Positions 15,744-24,102 of a stretch of 64,000 nt of DNA are shown one piece after another. The stretch's first letter is position 1. The number at the start of each line of letters is the position of its first letter. The translations under genes and the position numbers were made by a program. Under the pieces are notes generated by a model that did not search any database, had not been told where the DNA came from, and was given only the letters and a program-made list of their open reading frames with translations. This stretch comes from Bacteroidia bacterium (GTDB lineage: Bacteria; Bacteroidota; Bacteroidia; J057). Location of the stretch: contig JALEFZ010000055.1 in the NCBI GenBank assembly GCA_022760475.1, forward strand, positions 372,001-436,000, in the 5' to 3' direction.

Positions 15744-15758
15744 AAATAATTATTATTG
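15744..15758 (-). promoter_or_regulatory. Fur-family-like 7-1-7 inverted repeat (candidate Zur box)
   Basis: AAATAATTATTATTG has arms that match at 6 of 7 positions around one central base, and it contains the core ATAAT-N-ATTAT seen in Fur/Zur boxes. It lies 23-37 bp before the first gene of the putative zinc operon. It is AT-rich, so chance is a real alternative. Confidence 0.4.
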
Positions 15759-15809
15759 AATAGGCTATCAGTCGTCTAATTACCTAAGCCTCAAAATCTT
15801 GATTAGAAC

Positions 15810-16307
15810 TTAGTTTAAACTCAATTTTTCCCTAAAGAATACCTCTGAATGGATGGGTTGAAACACATCTTGTTGCCTGTGATAAATCTTTCCCAAAATC
15901 CTGAGCTCACCATCAAACCAGTTGTCAAGATTGGGTTGTAATTCACTGATTCTCATGTTTAAATAATATGAAAGGAGAAAAATAGATAAATCACAGCTAT
16001 TCAATACCTCCTTAAAACGTTTGGCCTGGCTTGAGAGGTCGCTATAAAGCTTGTGTAAACTCCATATATGAGGGAATTTCTGGTTCTGAAATGCATCTAA
16101 AACAATTTGATTATCATCCGAAAGGATAAAAGAGATATTTCTGATGTCATTGACTGTTAGGAACCCTTTGATCTCCAGTAGGATATCTCTATCCAGACTC
16201 AAAGAATTGCCCAAAGAAGTAAAAAAGTAATGTTTCCCTTTCATTTGCCGAGTGATGGTGGACTCGAGGTAATCAGTAGGGCAAATGAAGTTTAGCTGCC
16301 TTGGCAT
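15810..16307 (-). CDS. Uncharacterised 165-aa protein linked to the carbonic anhydrase gene
   Basis: No family recognised. It opens Met-Pro-Arg-Gln-Leu-Asn-Phe-Ile-Cys-Pro-Thr-Asp-Tyr-Leu-Glu and has 'HYFFTSLGNSLSLDR' near 26-40, then Ile-Ser-Phe-Ile-Leu-Ser-Asp-Asp-Asn-Gln-Ile-Val-Leu-Asp-Ala near 60-72. There is no signal peptide and only moderately hydrophobic helices, so it is probably cytoplasmic. The Ser-Asp-Asp-Asn-Gln segment after a beta-strand has the look of a Rossmann-type or carbonic-anhydrase-like core, but I cannot support more. It begins 17 bp after the LCIB-type carbonic anhydrase gene on the same strand and probably shares its transcript, so a role in inorganic-carbon handling is plausible. 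Confidence 0.65.
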   Translation of the reverse strand: MPRQLNFICPTDYLESTITRQMKGKHYFFTSLGNSLSLDRDILLEIKGFLTVNDIRNISFILSDDNQIVLDAFQNQKFPHIWSLHKLYSDLSSQAKRFKEVLNSCDLSIFLLSYYLNMRISELQPNLDNWFDGELRILGKIYHRQQDVFQPIHSEVFFREKLSLN

Positions 16308-16324
16308 CAGAAATATCTCTATGA

Positions 16325-17038
16325 TTAAAGATTCCTCACATCTACTACTTCGAAGTTTCTGGCGTCAAAGTAGTCATCCAGACCATAATCCGTGTTGATA
16401 ATGATTCCTCCCAGGAGAACAACTGTGTCGACTTTGAATTCATCTTTACATGTCTTCAGGTGATCGTGAATCTTTTTGTCAATGATTTCATAGGTTGCTT
16501 CTGTAATGGCCTGTGCAGGATTTTTGCTCCCGAGAATCTGATCCCTGTAAGGAATTAAAGACTCTTCCAACTTCATTTGCTGGTAGTCATCCTCATTTAT
16601 TACAGGCTTGTAGTTGCTGTCCCCGAATCTGCTCAATGCCAGCATCAAGGCACCACAAGAGTTTCCGGTTTGTTCCTGGCGTGGCCTGTACATTTTACCA
16701 AGGTCTCCTTCAAGGGTGACTCCAATGTGCGGACCGTAGAAAATGAATGCACTTCCTTCATCAGGAATGTGGTGGGCAAAGGCCGTCATCCCCGTTTGAC
16801 CAGCGAAGGGTAAGCCTCCTAAACCACCCATGATAAATGGACCAAATAGCACATTGAAAAAGGTTGTGGAAGGAACATTGATGTCATCTGAACATACCGA
16901 AGTCGCCATCAGTACCTTGGAAATATTGATTTTGTGGTCAATTTGCATCTTGCCGAGGTAATGAATAGAAGTGTCCTTCGCATCCATGGCATTGGGGAAA
17001 AAGCCCTTTACAACCTGATCGAATTTTCTTTGTAGCAT
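16325..17038 (-). CDS. LCIB-type (theta/beta-like) carbonic anhydrase, 237 aa
   Basis: It resembles the LCIB_C_CA family, named from Chlamydomonas LCIB/LCIC. Matching features are 'ATSVCSDDIN' (Cys49, Asp51, Asp52), Gly-Gln-Thr-Gly-Met-Thr-Ala-Phe-Ala-His-His near 80-90, Phe-Tyr-Gly-Pro-His104-Ile-Gly, and Ser-Cys128-Gly-Ala. Cys49, His104 and Cys128 fit the three zinc ligands, with Asp51 and Arg118 or Arg120 as the usual Asp/Arg pair. Length is close to bacterial members (about 220-250 aa). Expected activity is interconversion of CO2 and bicarbonate in the cytoplasm. It is followed by the 165-aa gene. Its promoter overlaps a perfect 15-bp palindrome, so it looks specifically regulated. Confidence 0.85.
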   Translation of the reverse strand: MLQRKFDQVVKGFFPNAMDAKDTSIHYLGKMQIDHKINISKVLMATSVCSDDINVPSTTFFNVLFGPFIMGGLGGLPFAGQTGMTAFAHHIPDEGSAFIFYGPHIGVTLEGDLGKMYRPRQEQTGNSCGALMLALSRFGDSNYKPVINEDDYQQMKLEESLIPYRDQILGSKNPAQAITEATYEIIDKKIHDHLKTCKDEFKVDTVVLLGGIIINTDYGLDDYFDARNFEVVDVRNL

Positions 17039-17089
17039 GACAGTAGGTTATTTTTAAATATGCGGGTAAGTAGATCTGTTTGTTCGTTG

Positions 17090-17119
17090 TAAATATAATA
17101 TAAAGGACTTCAATTGCAA
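17090..17119 (-). promoter_or_regulatory. Candidate promoter of the carbonic anhydrase operon
   Basis: On the minus strand, TTG (17119-17117), a 19-bp spacer and TATATTTA (17097-17090) fit the Bacteroidota consensus except for the last base of the -7 box. The ATG at 17038 is about 45 bp beyond the expected start of transcription. Confidence 0.45.
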
Positions 17120-17129
17120 CATTGTTGCA
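17115..17129. promoter_or_regulatory. Perfect 15-bp palindrome (operator candidate)
   Basis: TGCAACATTGTTGCA is a perfect 7-1-7 inverted repeat. It covers the -33 TTG of the candidate carbonic anhydrase promoter, a position suited to repression. The 7-1-7 geometry is typical of Fur-family sites, but the regulator is not known. Confidence 0.5.
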
Positions 17130-17416
17130 TTATGCTTTGCCTGTAGATCTTTTTTTCTAGAAATTTGGTGTTTTAAAATCCCAACTCATTATTGCTACCA
17201 GAGGTTTTGGCTGAGGTATAAGTATCCTTCGTGGTTCATCTTTCAGATTCGTTTCTCAAGAGGAAAACTTCGTTTTGGATGTGTTCGTGCTGGCAGCACG
17301 TAAAATAGAAGTTCTACTTGTTTTGCTGGGCGACTTTGAAGCATCTTTGCCAAGCCTACTGCTCACTGACTTTGATAGCCTTACTAATTGGAAACTTGAA
17401 TTAATTAATTGTTCAA
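17130..17416. other. Intergenic region between divergent carbonic anhydrase and phosphoesterase genes
   Basis: No open frame or RNA gene seen. A weak promoter for the phosphoesterase may be TTG at about 17317-17319 with CATCTTTG near 17340-17347 (7 of 8 to the -7 box). No hairpin of note. Confidence 0.4.
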
Positions 17417-18181
17417 ATGAAAATAGCTCTTTTTAGCGATGTGCATGGAAATATTCCAGCTTTAATGGCTGTGTTGGAGGACATGAAAAAGCAGCATGTG
17501 GATCAAATCTATTGTTTGGGAGATCTGGTGAGTTATGCTCCTTTTCCGAATGAGGTTGTGGAAGAAATCCGTAGGAGGTATATCCCGACCATTGCAGGAA
17601 ATCATGATGAAGCCATTGGCTTTGACCCTGAGGATGATGGCATTCGATATAAAATCAGTGAAGGGATGAAAAGTGGGGCTGTTTCGCGATTTCTTACCAA
17701 TCAGTTAATCTCCACAGAGAATCGAGCTTACCTCAAAGGCTTGCCCAGGCACATGCATATTGAATTCAGGCATGGGGAAGAGCAAATAAATCTGTTGTTG
17801 GTTCATGGGAGTCCCAGGAGGATCAATGAGTATCTTTTTGAAGCGCATGATGAGAAGGATTTGGTGGAATTAATGAGGAGTAGAAACGCCCACATCATGG
17901 CATTTGGGCATACCCATAAGCCTTTTCACCGAATCCTGAATGATGGAAAAGGAACCTTCTTACATGCAATCAACACAGGTTCAGTAGGCAAACCCAAGGA
18001 TGGAAATCCGGATGCCTGCTATGTCATTGTTGAACTAGGGGATGATGTAAGCTTGTTAAATCCTGAAGGGCTGAGGGTAGAATTCATTAGGGTTCCTTAT
18101 GACATAGAATCAGTTGCTAAGGCTATCGAGGAAGGTCAGTTTCCTGACGAATATGCTGATATGCTTAGGAAGGCTTATTAG
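17417..18181 (+). CDS. Calcineurin-like metallophosphoesterase, 254 aa
   Basis: All motifs of the family are present in order: Phe-Ser-Asp-Val-His-Gly-Asn (6-12), Leu-Gly-Asp-Leu-Val (35-39), Ala-Gly-Asn-His-Asp-Glu-Ala (60-66), His-Gly-Ser-Pro (about 136-139) and Phe-Gly-His-Thr-His (about 167-171), with Asn-Thr-Gly-Ser-Val-Gly after it. This is the YfcE/diadenosine-tetraphosphatase-like branch, a two-metal cytoplasmic phosphoesterase. The natural substrate cannot be told. It is monocistronic, with convergent TetR on the other side. Confidence 0.9.
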   Translation: MKIALFSDVHGNIPALMAVLEDMKKQHVDQIYCLGDLVSYAPFPNEVVEEIRRRYIPTIAGNHDEAIGFDPEDDGIRYKISEGMKSGAVSRFLTNQLISTENRAYLKGLPRHMHIEFRHGEEQINLLLVHGSPRRINEYLFEAHDEKDLVELMRSRNAHIMAFGHTHKPFHRILNDGKGTFLHAINTGSVGKPKDGNPDACYVIVELGDDVSLLNPEGLRVEFIRVPYDIESVAKAIEEGQFPDEYADMLRKAY

Positions 18182-18283
18182 GTTATATCCCTTTAAGAAA
18201 ATTAACAAAGGATAATAAATGGAGATGAGGTAAATTTACATCCCCCCTCAAAAATTATTAAGATATAGTACGATTCTCACTAT

Positions 18284-18922
18284 CTATTTCCCTACATCTT
18301 CCTGCTTTTCCAGAAAAGCATTTATCTGGGCATATTCCTCCCGCCCTTTTGCTGTCAGATAGGGTAAAATCAAATACCAGGTCATGTCCAGCAAATCCAT
18401 AGGTTTCGCAAAGATTTGGTCGGAACTGAGGATTTTTCCCTGGATATTCCAGAAAGCACCAATCATCCAGACATTATGTGTCAAATAGTTGTAGTTTATC
18501 CCCTCCTCTTCTGGGATCATGCGTCCTGTCTCAATATAGTAGTCAAATAACATTCTGCCCTGTTTGAATCTCCTCAGGTTGGATTGTTCATACAGCTTAC
18601 CTACTTCTGGATAATTTCTAAGGATGAATACAAGGTCCTGGAAAAAGAAACTGTGTTTGTCTATGAAATCCCGGAATTTCATCATGCTTTTCCTAAAGTC
18701 ATTGAGGGTCAAGTAGCCTTCCGGATTGATAAAGTCTGCACTATCTTCATGCATTTTTTCATATACCTTCTTCACCAGTACGGCCTTGGTCTTATAATGG
18801 TAAGTTAAATTGCCTGTACTGATATTCAGCTCAGCAGCAATCTGATTGGGGGATGTCGATGAGATTCCCCTTTCATTAAACAGATCAATGGCCTTATTTA
18901 TAATTCTCTCTTTTAGCTTCAT
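18284..18922 (-). CDS. TetR/AcrR family transcriptional regulator, 212 aa
   Basis: The start is placed at the second Met of the open frame (18922). The region 'MKLKERIINKAIDLFNERG' begins the TetR DNA-binding domain, with a helix-turn-helix at about 24-46 (Asn-Gln-Ile-Ala-Ala-Glu-Leu-Asn-Ile-Ser-Thr-Gly-Asn-Leu-Thr-Tyr-His-Tyr). The C-terminal part is all-helical and would bind the inducer. A near-perfect 21-bp palindrome lies 37 bp upstream in the gap to the divergent five-gene run, so it probably represses itself and perhaps those genes. The inducer may be a lipid or acyl-CoA-like compound, given the acyl-CoA dehydrogenase in the run. Confidence 0.88.
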   Translation of the reverse strand: MKLKERIINKAIDLFNERGISSTSPNQIAAELNISTGNLTYHYKTKAVLVKKVYEKMHEDSADFINPEGYLTLNDFRKSMMKFRDFIDKHSFFFQDLVFILRNYPEVGKLYEQSNLRRFKQGRMLFDYYIETGRMIPEEEGINYNYLTHNVWMIGAFWNIQGKILSSDQIFAKPMDLLDMTWYLILPYLTAKGREEYAQINAFLEKQEDVGK

Positions 18923-18958
18923 AATTGGAATTAGCACTCTTGTACTAAAAAATTTTGA

Positions 18959-18979
18959 TTAGTAGTATAATAATACTAA
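18959..18979. promoter_or_regulatory. TetR operator candidate
   Basis: A 21-bp inverted repeat: left arm TTAGTAGTAT, one central A, right arm ATAATACTAA. Arms agree at 9 of 10 positions. A further half-like TGTACTAA lies at 18941-18948. The site is between the TetR gene and the divergent run starting at 19145. Confidence 0.6.
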
Positions 18980-19144
18980 CTTAGAATTAAATCAAATAAA
19001 TATTCACAAATTCTCCCTTTTGAGCGATAGGGCTACTGGAAAATTTCTTAATACAGAGATTTCGCATTTTAATGTTTGATCGTGCCCCTTGATTAAGCTC
19101 CAAAATGGAGACAAATCTTATTTAGCCTAACTTATTCCAACGTC

Positions 19145-20371
19145 ATGAAAAGATTCATCCTCATAACTGCTGTAATTGAGTTGTTGGCAGGGTTTGTTTT
19201 GTTTTTTGTTCCCCAGTTGGTGCCTGACCTTGCAAACGGTCCGGGCAGTCATATGGCTTTAGGTAGAATGTATGGGGCAGCAGCTATTGGACTAGGGATT
19301 TTTGCCTTTCAAGTTTGGAGAAACTTTGATAATGACGCCTTGGTCAAAACGTTTCTTTCCACCTTTGTGGTGTTTCACTTGGGGGCCTTCATTTCGATTA
19401 CAGCCAGTTTTGTTGCAGGTGTATTTGCCAATCCTGCAGCAGCAGTTTTACATCTGGTATTGGCCATTGTTACTTCCATTTACTTGTTTAGAAACAACTT
19501 CGCAGCAGTTCCAAGAGGCAGAAGAATATTAATTGGGGCTGGTATTACGGTAGGAACCCTTGTAGTTCTCTTTTCATTGTTGCCAAATATCCTCAATCAG
19601 GCTGGCTTGCATCCAGACTATGCAGATTCGAAGGAGTACAAGCTACCTGGAAAAAAGGCCTTGATCATTACCACCAGTCATGCTGTATTAAGTACTGAGG
19701 GAAAAACGAGTGGGCTTCCAACGGGAGTTTTTGGCTCAGAAATGACTGTTCCCTACTACGAATTTCAGGACGCTGGAATGGAAGTAGAACTCGCTAGTAT
19801 AAAAGGCGGGCAGATTCCGATAGATCCATCATCTTTTCTTGGCATTCTCAAAACGAAAGCGGACAATCGATACCTGAAAGACAAGGAATTCCAGGAAAAA
19901 GTTAAAAACTCCCTAAAAATCGATGATGTCGATTTTACCCAGTACGATGCCATCTGGTTGGCTGGTGGTTGGGGGGCAGCCTATGATTTGGGCAATTCTG
20001 AAGTTCTTGGGAAGAAAATAAGTGAGGCATACTATGCTGAGGAGCCGGTGATTGGAAGCGTTTGCCATGGAGCATTGGGCTTAATCCAGGCCAAGGATAC
20101 CATGGGTAATTATCTGATCACGGGAAGGACCATATCGGGGGTATCCGACAAGCAGATCGAAGAATTTGGGATCAAGTTTACACCCTATCATCCTGAAACA
20201 GAGCTTCGCAAATTGGGTGTTGATTATAAGGCTACCACAGGGCATTTAGATTTTCTTCAGACCCTCACAGTGGTGGATAAGGAAAGAAGGTTTGTAACTG
20301 GACAAAACCAGAATTCAGGACATGAGACAGCACAGACCATCCTGTCTATTCTGGCTGAGAAGTCCAAATAG
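19145..20371 (+). CDS. Membrane domain fused to DJ-1/PfpI-family domain, 408 aa
   Basis: Residues 1-150 hold four or five hydrophobic helices (a DUF4345-like membrane module by appearance). From about residue 165 a DJ-1/PfpI domain begins: Lys-Lys-Ala-Leu-Ile-Ile-Thr-Thr-Ser, Ala-Gly-Gly-Trp-Gly-Ala-Ala-Tyr-Asp near 275-283, and the nucleophile elbow Gly-Ser-Val-Cys307-His-Gly-Ala. This is closest to the Hsp31/type-1 glutamine-amidotransferase-like branch (glyoxalase III, deglycase or chaperone activities are reported in the superfamily). The membrane fusion is unusual. It is the first gene after the TetR operator, and the following genes are all on the same strand. Confidence 0.8.
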   Translation: MKRFILITAVIELLAGFVLFFVPQLVPDLANGPGSHMALGRMYGAAAIGLGIFAFQVWRNFDNDALVKTFLSTFVVFHLGAFISITASFVAGVFANPAAAVLHLVLAIVTSIYLFRNNFAAVPRGRRILIGAGITVGTLVVLFSLLPNILNQAGLHPDYADSKEYKLPGKKALIITTSHAVLSTEGKTSGLPTGVFGSEMTVPYYEFQDAGMEVELASIKGGQIPIDPSSFLGILKTKADNRYLKDKEFQEKVKNSLKIDDVDFTQYDAIWLAGGWGAAYDLGNSEVLGKKISEAYYAEEPVIGSVCHGALGLIQAKDTMGNYLITGRTISGVSDKQIEEFGIKFTPYHPETELRKLGVDYKATTGHLDFLQTLTVVDKERRFVTGQNQNSGHETAQTILSILAEKSK

Positions 20372-20438
20372 ACAGGATAGAGATGGAATTCACATTACTG
20401 CATCATTAGAACTATTACTACTCTTCATCATCACAAAT

Positions 20439-21224
20439 ATGTTGATTGTCGATACCATTTCTGATTCTAATAAATTTGGTCAAACCTGGAATCATTCTTT
20501 CAATTGGGCCCTTTCCAATATAAAAAGAAAGGCTATTCTGGCCCGTCTTCCGATTATTTCTTCTCTCATTCCTCGAAGCTACATTTCTTATGTAGGAAAA
20601 GGCTTACCAGTTAATGGTCTCCTTCTACATGGTGGAGGCCCAATGCATGTAGGTGGGACAATTGAAGATAAATACTGTCAAAATCCACTAAAGCTGGAGC
20701 CCGATGATCCCGATTTCATCGAAAAGACTTCCGGAGGATTGAAAATGATTGGCGATGGAAAGTTTGAGACTTATTATCCCAATAAGATTATTGGTAATTT
20801 TGCTTCTGTAAATCGCGTCCTGACCAATATATCTTCAGACTTTATTGCAGCCTCCCTTGATCGTTTGATATTTCCTGCAAAGAATCATAAGCAAAAAATA
20901 GATGCCTATTTAACAGCTGCCAGGGAATGTGACAATCTCGATGGGAAAGTTATCCTTGAACAGACGGCAACCTTTGCCTTCAGGTCTGCCAAGAATCCCA
21001 AAGAGTGGTACGAACCAACGACAGATACCATCCATGGCATCATGTTTTTTGAGTGGGGGATAAGGGGGCAAAAGTTCAAAGGTGCTATCCTTGGTGGGAC
21101 AGGAAAATATGCGGGTGCAAGCGGAGAATTTTATCGGGAAAGGCTATTGGCGCCAAACTTCGCCGGAGCGGAGACCTTCAGAATTACCTTCCCAGACCTG
21201 CCAAAGCCTGATTATTGGCCATAA
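20439..21224 (+). CDS. Hypothetical protein with allene-oxide-cyclase-like barrel segment, 261 aa
   Basis: The ATG at 20439 is preferred over earlier in-frame starts, which would overlap the DJ-1 gene. There is no clear signal peptide. The C-terminal part has Phe-Lys-Gly-Ala-Ile-Leu-Gly-Gly-Thr-Gly-Lys-Tyr-Ala-Gly-Ala-Ser-Gly-Glu-Phe (about 216-234), the glycine-rich strand pair typical of allene oxide cyclase/dirigent-type beta-barrels. Upstream it has Gly-Pro-Met-His-Val-Gly-Gly and Phe-Glu-Trp-Gly-Ile. AOC-like barrels bind hydrophobic or oxylipin-like ligands in plants, but a function here is not established. It lies 67 bp after the DJ-1 fusion gene and 25 bp before the sulfatase. Confidence 0.6.
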   Translation: MLIVDTISDSNKFGQTWNHSFNWALSNIKRKAILARLPIISSLIPRSYISYVGKGLPVNGLLLHGGGPMHVGGTIEDKYCQNPLKLEPDDPDFIEKTSGGLKMIGDGKFETYYPNKIIGNFASVNRVLTNISSDFIAASLDRLIFPAKNHKQKIDAYLTAARECDNLDGKVILEQTATFAFRSAKNPKEWYEPTTDTIHGIMFFEWGIRGQKFKGAILGGTGKYAGASGEFYRERLLAPNFAGAETFRITFPDLPKPDYWP

Positions 21225-21249
21225 CAAGAAAAGTTTGAAGGAGATTATT

Positions 21250-23001
21250 ATGAAGAAGCTCGCAATTCTCATATGGTTTTGTCTATGTTCTGGCTTGATT
21301 GTAGCACAGGGAGATTCTGCATTCAAGGCTCCTAATATTGTCATTATCCTGCTTGATGATGCTGGAATAATGGACTTAGGGGTGTATGGAGGAGAGGCAG
21401 CCACTCCTCATATTGATGCCTTGGCACAGCAAGGGATGATGTTTACCAACTATCACAGTTCGCCAGTTTGTGCGCCTTCTCGGGCGATGCTCCTGACGGG
21501 ATCAGATAGCCATTTGACTGGCATTCCAAACATCCCCGAGTTCCTCTCCGAGGATCAACAGCGCCTACCAGGCTACCAGGGGATTTTGAATGACAAAGTC
21601 AAAACCATAGCCACTCGCTTGAAAGGAGTCGGGTACAATACCTATATGACTGGAAAGTGGCACCTGGGCCATACCGAGAATACCTTGCCAAGCAAAAGGG
21701 GCTTTGACAGAACCTTTATCCTGGATGCTTCAGGCGCAGACAACTACGAAGCCAAAGGCTACCTTCCTATCAATTCCAGTGCTCAATGGCATCAGGATGG
21801 CAAAACCGTGGATTTACCTGAAGATTTTTATTCTTCAAAAGCCTATGTGGACAAGATGATTGGCTTCATGGATGAGGAAAAGGAGAAAGAGAATCCATTT
21901 TTTGCCTTTTTGTCTTTCCAGGCGGTTCATATTCCTGTCCAGGCACCCAAAGAATTTGTAGCAAAGTATAGCGAAGTTTACAAAGATGGTTGGTTTGCAT
22001 TGAGACAGGCTCGTTTTGAAAAAGCCAAACAATTAAAATTAATTCCGCAGGCTGCAGCCTTGGGAGATATGCTTCCGGTATTTAGAAAATGGGAAAAACT
22101 TTCGGAAGCAGAACAACGAGAAGCGGCAAATGACATGGCCGTTCACGCAGCCATGTTGGAAGCCATGGACTTTCACCTGGGACGCTTCATTGAATATTTG
22201 AAGGGCAGAGGTTTTTATGACAACACCCTCTTTGTTATTACCTCGGATAACGGCCCTGAGGGGGGTTACCCCCAGGGCTTGAATCTTGTCAAAGCATGGA
22301 TGAAGTTTCAAGGCTATCACAGAGATGAAAAGCGACTGGGCGAAAAAGGATATTATGGAGCCATTGGAACTGAGTTTGCAAGTGCGACGGCTTCACCTTT
22401 TGCATTTTTTAAGACTTACACTGGAGAGGGAGGTTTGCGTGTGCCCTTGATCATGACTGGGAAGAACATTCCCCAAGGGCAAAAGGACGCATTCACCATG
22501 GTTACTGACATCGTACCGACCTTATTGGAGAGAGCTGGACTCGATCTTGCCAAACTTAATTCAGAAGTTCCCATTACAGGAAGAAGTATAAATCCTTTGC
22601 TTGAAGGTAAGGCCGATAGCATTTATTCTAATAAGGATGCCATTGGAATCGAATCTGCCGGGAGTGCGGCCTTGTTCAAAGGGGATTGGAAAATCATGAG
22701 GAATTCCAAGCCTCATGGGGATGTAACATGGCGGCTTTATAATCTCAAAAATGATCCTGGGGAGACAATAGATTTGTCTAGGCAGGAGCCTGAAATTTTT
22801 GCGGATCTGATAAGTGATTATGCCGATTATGCCCAAAGGGTAGGTGTACAGGAAATGGGAGTTCATTATGAGGCTCACAAGGTGGTGCTGGCTAAGGCAA
22901 TCAAGAAGTTGGGTGGGGCATTTATTAAGTGGTTATTGGTTGTGCTATGTTTAATAGTATGTGCCAGACAAGTTAAACGCTTCATTACCAGGAGAAATTA
23001 A
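21250..23001 (+). CDS. Arylsulfatase (sulfatase family), 583 aa
   Basis: The start at 21250 gives a Sec signal peptide (residues 1-20). Asp36-Asp37 provide metal ligands, and the sulfatase signature Cys74-Ala-Pro-Ser-Arg...Leu-Leu-Thr-Gly follows. Cys74 would become formylglycine, which needs a formylglycine-generating enzyme (not in this window). Other typical motifs: Thr-Gly-Lys-Trp-His-Leu-Gly-His (about 134-141) and Ser-Asp-Asn-Gly-Pro-Glu-Gly-Gly (about 332-339). A hydrophobic helix near residues 557-575 plus a basic tail could anchor the C-terminus. It is expected in the periplasm or on the envelope. The substrate is unknown. It sits in a run with an AOC-like protein, a nitronate monooxygenase and an acyl-CoA dehydrogenase rather than in a polysaccharide locus. 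Confidence 0.9.
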   Translation: MKKLAILIWFCLCSGLIVAQGDSAFKAPNIVIILLDDAGIMDLGVYGGEAATPHIDALAQQGMMFTNYHSSPVCAPSRAMLLTGSDSHLTGIPNIPEFLSEDQQRLPGYQGILNDKVKTIATRLKGVGYNTYMTGKWHLGHTENTLPSKRGFDRTFILDASGADNYEAKGYLPINSSAQWHQDGKTVDLPEDFYSSKAYVDKMIGFMDEEKEKENPFFAFLSFQAVHIPVQAPKEFVAKYSEVYKDGWFALRQARFEKAKQLKLIPQAAALGDMLPVFRKWEKLSEAEQREAANDMAVHAAMLEAMDFHLGRFIEYLKGRGFYDNTLFVITSDNGPEGGYPQGLNLVKAWMKFQGYHRDEKRLGEKGYYGAIGTEFASATASPFAFFKTYTGEGGLRVPLIMTGKNIPQGQKDAFTMVTDIVPTLLERAGLDLAKLNSEVPITGRSINPLLEGKADSIYSNKDAIGIESAGSAALFKGDWKIMRNSKPHGDVTWRLYNLKNDPGETIDLSRQEPEIFADLISDYADYAQRVGVQEMGVHYEAHKVVLAKAIKKLGGAFIKWLLVVLCLIVCARQVKRFITRRN

Positions 23002-23081
23002 ACTAAAAATCCTGAAATGGGGGGCAAATGATTCTTATTGTCCCCAAAAATGATTTATCAAAAAATATTAGGAAACAACAT

Positions 23082-24056
23082 ATGAAATCGACGACTCAAC
23101 AATTCCTGAACGATACAGGAGCACAAGTTCCCATAATTTGTGGGCCTATGTATCCCGGCTCAAATCCTGAATTGATTGCAGCAGTTTCTGATGCTGGAGG
23201 TTTTGGAGTGGTTCAACCTGTGTCCATGACCTCGCTTTATGGACATGATTTTAGGGAAGGTTTGCGGTTGATAAAGGAATTGACTGACAAACCATTCGGA
23301 GTCAACTTCACCATCTTTGGAGGGGCGAACAAAAAATACCATGAGCAAATGCAGAAATGGATGGAAATTGCCATTGAGGAAGGGATAAAGTTTTTCCTGA
23401 CTTCTCTGGGCAAGCCCCATGCTGTGGTAAAGATCGCCAAGGAACATGGGATCAAGGTCTATCACGACGTCCCGAACAAAAAAGTTGCCCTTGCCATGCG
23501 TGATGCAGGCGTGGATGGGGTGAATTGCATCAATTGGAGGGGAGGAGGCCAGACAGGTATCCAGTCGGCTGAAAAGTTCATGGAAGAACTTCATGACATT
23601 GGTATTCCATTGATCTGTGCAGGAGGAATTGGAGATACAGAGGATTACCAAAAAGCCCTGGATATGGGATATGCGGGTGTACAGATGGGTACTCGATTTT
23701 TGGCTACGCATGAATGCAGGATCACAGACAGCTATAAGCAAGCGATTGTAGATGCGGTCGAGGATGACATTGTTTGGACCAATAAAATTGCAGGAAATAA
23801 CTCTTCAGTCATCAAGACGGCCGATATCATGAGGGGTGGTTTGAGGACTGGACCTGTGATCAATTTTATGTTGAGAAGGCCAAAGCTAAAAAAGTATGCC
23901 CGCATGTATTTGATGAGTCGGGGACTTAAAAATTACAGCAAAACTGCATTTGACGACAATGTCAAATTCTGGCAAGCCGGGAAGGGTGTCGGCAGCATTA
24001 AATCTGTAAAATCTGCTGCTGAAGTGGTAAAGGAATTTGCAGGCGTAAGTGTATGA
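23082..24056 (+). CDS. Nitronate monooxygenase family flavoprotein, 324 aa
   Basis: The start at 23082 (Met-Lys-Ser-Thr-Thr) is favoured because the family begins close to 'Val-Pro-Ile-Ile-Cys-Gly-Pro-Met'. It is a TIM-barrel FMN protein: Val-Ser-Asp-Ala-Gly-Gly-Phe-Gly-Val near 32-40, Phe-Gly-Val-Asn-Phe-Thr near 76-81, then the late FMN-phosphate loops Cys-Ala-Gly-Gly-Ile-Gly-Asp and Gly-Val-Gln-Met-Gly-Thr-Arg-Phe. Members oxidise alkyl nitronates, but many paralogues are FMN enzymes of unknown substrate. It lies 80 bp after the sulfatase and 46 bp before the acyl-CoA dehydrogenase. Confidence 0.88.
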   Translation: MKSTTQQFLNDTGAQVPIICGPMYPGSNPELIAAVSDAGGFGVVQPVSMTSLYGHDFREGLRLIKELTDKPFGVNFTIFGGANKKYHEQMQKWMEIAIEEGIKFFLTSLGKPHAVVKIAKEHGIKVYHDVPNKKVALAMRDAGVDGVNCINWRGGGQTGIQSAEKFMEELHDIGIPLICAGGIGDTEDYQKALDMGYAGVQMGTRFLATHECRITDSYKQAIVDAVEDDIVWTNKIAGNNSSVIKTADIMRGGLRTGPVINFMLRRPKLKKYARMYLMSRGLKNYSKTAFDDNVKFWQAGKGVGSIKSVKSAAEVVKEFAGVSV

Positions 24057-24102
24057 CTTAAACAGACATTCATTCAATTTGTAGAAAAATAAAAGTAATA
24101 AC

